Made by a program: the position numbers and the translations under genes
Shown: positions 55,920 through 60,784 of the stretch, piece after piece
Position numbering within the stretch: position 1 is the first letter of the stretch
How the letters are laid out: each line of letters starts with the position of its first letter
Origin: Gnetum montanum
Lineage: Eukaryota; Streptophyta; Gnetopsida; Gnetales; Gnetaceae
Length of the DNA: 60,784 nt
Assembly: GCA_015680685.1 (NCBI GenBank)
Contig: MNCI01036492.1
Coordinates: 151,456-212,239 of the forward strand
Reading direction: 5' to 3'
Notes under the pieces: generated by a model
Told to the model about the DNA's origin: nothing
Seen by the model: only the letters and a program-made list of their open reading frames with translations
Database searches by the model: none

Positions 55920-56417
55920 CCCAGTATATGCAACCTTATCGATGCAATGCAAAAATACCATATATATGTGTGACCTTCCTTACAAAATTTGACATTTATT
56001 CATAAATGCCAAAGGCGTTTTTGCAATATTTAGACCCTAGAACATTCCAAAGCCCATAACATCTTAAAATGTTTTCCAAATCACTGCATTCTTTGACCCT
56101 ATAGCTCTCGGAGGTAAGCTCTTAGTCATGGAAGTCACAAACATGTCATTTTCAACTGAACATTTTTCATAATTTTTCTAACTCCTATAAAGATTTAACT
56201 AAGAAATCAATATTTAAACACCAAATTACAAAAGTTAAACCATTACAAAAAGCTTCAGTGAAACTTATAATAAAAATCAATTAATAAAATAAGAATAAAA
56301 TAACCAATTTGCCATGGTCCAAGCGTAGTTCAGTATAACTAATTGACGATATAATGTATCCAAATATTTTAAGTTACACATTATATCTACTAATCCAAAA
56401 ATGTGTTGTGATCACAG
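55920..56417 (+). other. Leader of the late ORF, element B
   Basis: No ORF. Ends GTGATCACAG right before ATG 56418, the same layout as GTGATTACAG before ATG 40247 in element A, suggesting a 3' splice site. Confidence 0.4.
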
Positions 56418-57000
56418 ATGGCACCAAAAGTTAAACACACATAGGAAGGAGGATCATCTCAACCAAAGGAAAAATGGCCAAGAATGGGAAGGGGCCAAGA
56501 ATAATCCTAGGAAGAACTAATTGCAATCCATGCCACAAGACCTCTTAGGAAAGAGGCCGAAGTGGACTCTATCCATTAAATTCTAAAACAAGTGATAGTA
56601 ATAGAAAATTCCCACTAGAAAGAGGCACTAGCTTAATAAGAAAACCTTGAGGTGACCTTAATAGAGGCTTGCCTAACTCATATTACATCAAGAGAGGTCC
56701 AAAAGATAGTGCTCCAATAGTTTTGAAACACCACAAAAATTTACATATTATAGGCAATCTTCACCATGAAGCTTTGACCCCATGAAACCCAAGGTGAAAC
56801 ATCATTGTAAATGTGAAAATTAATATCCACAGTGTGCACTTTCACATACTTTATAATTTCAGGGCTAAAAAATACCTCATAAGTGGTCAAAGCCTCATCC
56901 CCCAAGTAAACAAAGTCACATAGTATCTATATTTTGGCTTGGGGGAAGGTTAAAAATTCCTTTTGGAATGCCAAAAAAGGTAATTGGATGGATTTCATGG
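56418..57000 (+). pseudogene. Start of the late ORF of element B, decayed and truncated
   Basis: MAPKVKHT.EGGSSQPKEKWP opens the frame, basic as in the copies at 40247 and 23368. Downstream pieces (VCTFTYFIISGLKN, VKASSPK) are broken by about a dozen stops. It stops making sense at about 57000, where the next repeat begins. No coiled-coil part remains. Confidence 0.4.
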
Positions 57001-57029
57001 GGGGCATACATTTTTCTATGCTAAAAACA

Positions 57030-57891
57030 CATGCAAGGAGGTAGATCTCATCTACCCCCAACATGGAAGGATGACGGTTTTGGAAACTTTTCACCTTCAA
57101 CATGGAGTTCACATGCACAACTTGAAAACTTTCCCCCCTCAGTGCGGAAGTTTTTCTTGGCCTATAAAATTTTTCCCCTTGCGTGGAAGTTTCCCCCTAG
57201 CATGGAGTCTTCATTTCTAGCATGGAAAATTTGATCCCCTAGCATGAAATCCACGAAAGCAAAAACTCATCACTTCATACACTTCAAAATTAACCATCCA
57301 CTTCAACAAGCATGGTGGAGAGCTCAACATGGAAGATTCATCTTTAGTGTAGAAGGTGTGTCCTAATTACTATTTATAGTAAATGGAATGTACATGGGGG
57401 AAGCATTTACTATGAATGGTAAACCACCAAATTTTGACACCCATCTCACCTAAAATTGCAACAAATTTACAATCAATTTGTAGCAAGTTATTAGCCAATT
57501 TGTAGCCATTTTTGTAGGCAAATCATAACCAATTTGTAGCCCCATTCATGGTCCAAATATCCTATAAAAGCCAATATCAAATATCATTTAGAGGTTTCAA
57601 AATTTCTTGCAAGTTCAACATTTTTTATTTAGTAATTCCAGACAATTTTAGCATTATCAAGTAATTTTTTTAGCATACACAACATTTTCACAATTACATG
57701 CTTGGAGCATTCTCAAGCACTCATCAGCTCTTGCAAGTTCCCATACTTGCATTCTCTTGAACCCTAGTGTGGAAGCATTTTAGCCTTGAGATTTTTGGAT
57801 TTTGGGTGTCAACACTACACATTTGGGATTTCCAAACCCTAGCATGGAGTAATCTAACATCCAAATTTTTCACTTTTCTCATCCCCCAACA
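57030..57891 (+). mobile_element. LTR-like region with dispersed CATGGAAG words and a TATA box
   Basis: At least eight variants of (T)AGCATGGAAG / GTGGAAG between 57063 and 57850, several followed by TTTTCCCC. TATA CCTATAAAAGCC at about 57550. Ends CCCCCAACA (57891), then G and TGGCCCAACTAGTAG, a possible but unproven PBS. Boundaries and family uncertain. The ORFs 56984-57220 and 57031-57234 run through the word array. Confidence 0.4.
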
Positions 57892-59153
57892 GTGGCCCAA
57901 CTAGTAGATTTGAGGTTGCACTAGTGAAGGAAGGTTTGATAAATTTAGGAGTTTCTTAGCACCTAGATCATGGAGCATATCACATCAACTTTAACAAGCT
58001 TTAAACTCTTGCATAAGTGAACCTACCTTTTTGCTCATCTAGGCACCATTTATACACATTTCTCTAACTTATTCTTTCCTCTTTCTTAATAAATTTTTAA
58101 TTTTTGATTTTTGTGTTAAAAAATAAAATTTATTTTCTATGCATTATTTAGATATGCTTATATTCCATGTTTTTCATCTCATAAGTCTCTATCAAACTGG
58201 CTAGGGTACCTCGAATCTCATTTCTCTCATGGGGCCCTAGGGATTCAGGGTTGGAAAACAGCTACACCAAGGATCCTTGGTTTTTTCTAGTGATCGAGGT
58301 TTTTGATCATAATAATTTTTCTTGGTGCTAGAGGAAGGGCCTTCACCTAAATTTTGTAAAAATATCTATTTTTTTTGTTTCCATTTGCAAGATTTTCCTT
58401 GATTTTTTGTAGCTAAAACCTTTGAAGAATCAACACTAGTCCTTCCCCCCTATGATCAAAACTACAACATGGAAGTTGTAGGTGGTTGGGTTTTAGCTTT
58501 TCACAGCATTTGTTGTGAATTTCACAGTCTAAAGCTAGTGTTAATATCTTTTTCCCCCTATTTTTTTTTTCCTTTTTACTACCAAAAAGTTTTTTTCTNT
58601 TTTTTGAAGGCAAACCTCCCAAATAATCCAACATTGACTTTACCTCCCCCTCTCTCCCCGCCCCCAAAAAATAGCAAAAGCCTTAGCATGGAAGCTACAA
58701 GTGGTTTGACAGCTAAAATTTCATAACATCTACTATGAATTTCTAGAACAAAGCCAACATTGAAGCCTTAATACCAATTTAATTTTTTGCTGCCACATTT
58801 TTTGCCACTAAACCTTGATTTGTTTCTGTACTAACCAAGCCTACTTTTTCCTCCTTTGTGGCAAAATTTGGTAGCTTGTCAAAACCATCTTTGGAAACTA
58901 CTAAGTTTCCATTTTGGTCTTCAAACTTTACCCCCTCTCTCCAACATTGAGATAAGATGTGAGATTTCCACTATCTCATATCCCCCCCCTCTTTCTTTTT
59001 TTCCCTTTTCATACCTTGTGTAAAGGTAGTTGGAAGGCCAACTTGGATGAGGTTTAAAACCATCATTGCCAATATTGCATTTTTGGTAAAGGGGTAAACC
59101 ACCTTTATCCGCCACTTACTAATTATAGTAAGTGTACTTACCTAAATTGTCGA
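57892..59153. other. Unassigned LTR-flanking DNA
   Basis: Two more CATGGAAG words (58470, 58687), poly-T tracts, one ambiguous base in a T run (58599) and C-rich runs. The short minus frame 58921-59115 (MADKGGLPLYQK..) lies just inside the LTR end at 59154 and could be a leader peptide, but I recognise nothing. No supported gene. Confidence 0.3.
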
Positions 59154-59203
59154 TGTAAGGCTGGAATGGAAATAGACACTGAGAGATCATCGGGCAACCA
59201 TAG
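59154..59203 (-). mobile_element. LTR end fragment related to LTR1, LTR2 and LTR3
   Basis: TGTAAGGCTGGAATGGAAAT then ACTGAGAGATCAT matches the LTR1-3 left end (GAGAGGCTAGAATG.. GAGAGATCTA). The flank CTTACCTAAATTGTCGA resembles their adjoining leader. Truncated after 50 bases by element F copy 2. Confidence 0.5.
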
Positions 59204-60784
59204 TGTTGGCACATTTGGCCATTCCATGGAATAGTTAAAATATTTTATTCAAAATTGGAGGAATCTATGGTTGTAAGTAAATTACAGCTTTAGTGTTGAA
59301 GGTTGATGGGTGTTTTTTTCTAGAATATTGATTCACTGGTAAAAAAAAAATTTTGATGTTGAAGCCTTTTGGGTACAAGATGAAAGTGCCAGATTATTCC
59401 CTTGTCAAAGATTAGAGGATAGTAAAATCAGTAAGGAAGGGAGTATATTATTTATGTGGAAGGCACAAAGTTGCAGGTCCCAGTTGATAAATTTGGTCGT
59501 ATCCTTAAGACAACATTTGAAATTTCATGTAAAACAGGAATTAAACCAAAATCAGCAATGCCTCGAATGTTTTGATAAATTATGCAGCATCAGTGAAGGA
59601 AAAAGAAGACTGCGGTGTTACTGGAAAATACATGGCCACCGTAAAATCACGGCCAAGGCAATAAACATCACTGCAGTCATCGCTCTACACCGCCATAGCT
59701 ATTGACGTTGTTGATTTGCTGGTTCAAAACAAGAACAAAACATTGGAGGTGATCTCAAGGTGCACAGAAATCCCATACAAACTGCCACGCGACATTCAGC
59801 CTGGCACATGAAACATCTAACGTAGGATATGTTGTTACGATTTCGGTGGTGCGGCTACAACGATTCTAAAGGTTTCTGTAGGCGGTTTCGACAGATGCAG
59901 ATCCATAAAACGCTAGCCCTTGGTTCTACAATCAATGGAAATGGCGGTAAAGATTCAAGGTAAAATTTTCAAACAAAAACGTAGGAAGCCCTAAGTCAAT
60001 TTGGGGGCAAAACAAAAATCTCTGGTAACCGAAACCCTCTGTTTAAAATAGTATGTTCAGCACAACGTTATCCAAAAAAACCCTTTTCTTCTCCAACACG
60101 TGATGGCAGAGTCAGATTGCAGTTGTAGAGCCTTCCCCCACGGTGATCGTCGGTTACGATTTTGTAGGACCTTATTGTGCGGAGGAAGTTTGAATCTGTG
60201 GTTTTGGATGATGCTGCATTTTGAATCTTGCTTTAAACATGTGTCGATTCTTGCAAGTTCTAGGCAGAAATAAGAGAAAGACCATTGCCCTGGAACTGTG
60301 ATGAAACCTCCACGCGATTTACAGGGAAGACAAGAAGAATCGTTTCGCCGCTTTTACCAGAAATTATTCAATTACTTCTGCCACTTAAAATGGAATATAA
60401 ACTAACCAATAATATATATATGTAGATATATATATATATTCATAACATGAAGTACTCATTATATGAAGCCTTGATTTAGAGACTTGCCTTCAATTATCCC
60501 AAGTCATAACAAATATTATTTTAAAACATATAAATTACTACCCATTATAAATTTGCAATATTAATTATCCCATTTAAATGTTACATTACATTAATGTTAG
60601 CATAAAATTCTCCTAATTTTATGCATAACTTCCTAACTCCCTAACTACATAACTTTCTCCTAGCTTGTTGGACAAGCAATTTTCTAATTGGTTAGTCAAG
60701 TTACTTGGGAGAGAAGTTAGGTGAGATATTTTTAAAAATGTAACTTCCCTACCTACCTTGGAATCCTATAAAAAGGCTTCAAGG
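59204..60784 (+). mobile_element. LTR-type element F, copy 2, cut by the window end
   Basis: Starts TGTTGGCACATTTGGCCATT, as at 29750. From the AT microsatellite at ~60400 it matches 31580-31920, through dyads GCTTG..CAAGC (60663-60677) and TTGG..TCAA to TATA CCTATAAAAAGG (60765). The middle (59450-60380) is higher in GC and not homologous to copy 1. It includes an 83-residue frame (59454-59705) and ATG..TAA at 60104-60280 (MAESDCSCRAFPHGD). I recognise no family for either. Probably different captured host DNA. Confidence 0.6.

Noticed and set aside
60104-60280. 58-residue ORF (MAESDCSCRAFPHGD..) as a host gene
   Set aside because: Short, no recognised family, no supporting exon structure; kept only as part of the cargo description.

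Overview
This window looks like intergenic DNA from a large, AT-rich plant genome. It is packed with old, nested, stop-riddled retrotransposons. No intact host gene is visible. Many stops fit C-to-T or G-to-A decay at former CAG, CAA, CGA and TGG codons, as expected of methylated, slowly removed repeats. A gymnosperm-like genome is my inference; nothing in the sequence proves the species.

Layout. 1-145: edge of a minus-strand LTR. About 200-3190: plus-strand L1-type LINE relic. 3361-3800: fragment of another LTR. 4597-20327: three related ~2 kb minus-strand LTRs (LTR1, LTR2, LTR3) alternating with two internal regions that code only for Gag and protease, a non-autonomous Ty3/gypsy design; the more complete copy is called alpha (10374-20327) and the gag-truncated copy beta (4597-12466). 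These elements also carry a 34-bp tandem array, arrays of short hairpins and a small repeat ORF. 20600-29128: decayed minus-strand Ty3-like element H (gag-like, protease, and a late coiled-coil ORF). 29131-46654: one minus-strand RTE LINE cut into four coding blocks by later insertions. These are solo LTR E (29413-35619, itself holding LTR F and LTR Z), composite element A (36396-43994), and a second E/Z mosaic (44943-46213). 48081 to about 57000: Ty3/gypsy element B with LTR, PBS, gag, full pol and the start of a late ORF. 57030-59203: further LTR-like DNA. 59204-60784: a second F copy, cut by the window end.

Most interesting. (1) Directly after the 5' LTR of element A lies the reverse complement of a complete 75-nt tRNA-Asp including CCA, where a normal element keeps only an ~18-nt primer-binding site. 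It joins at once to a copy of the element's own 3' end, as if plus-strand synthesis read through the whole primer and the strand transfer then landed in the wrong place. (2) In elements A and B the LTR promoter and a second, internal TATA promoter ahead of the late coiled-coil ORF carry the same family-specific palindromic word. (3) Several unrelated LTRs have repeated dyads just upstream of TATA, and some change on both arms between copies. (4) LTR F carries different, gene-like cargo in its two copies, one including a decayed DEAD-box helicase exon.

All homology calls come from reading translations and motifs by eye, with no database search. Boundaries are exact only where target-site duplications or copy comparisons are cited.
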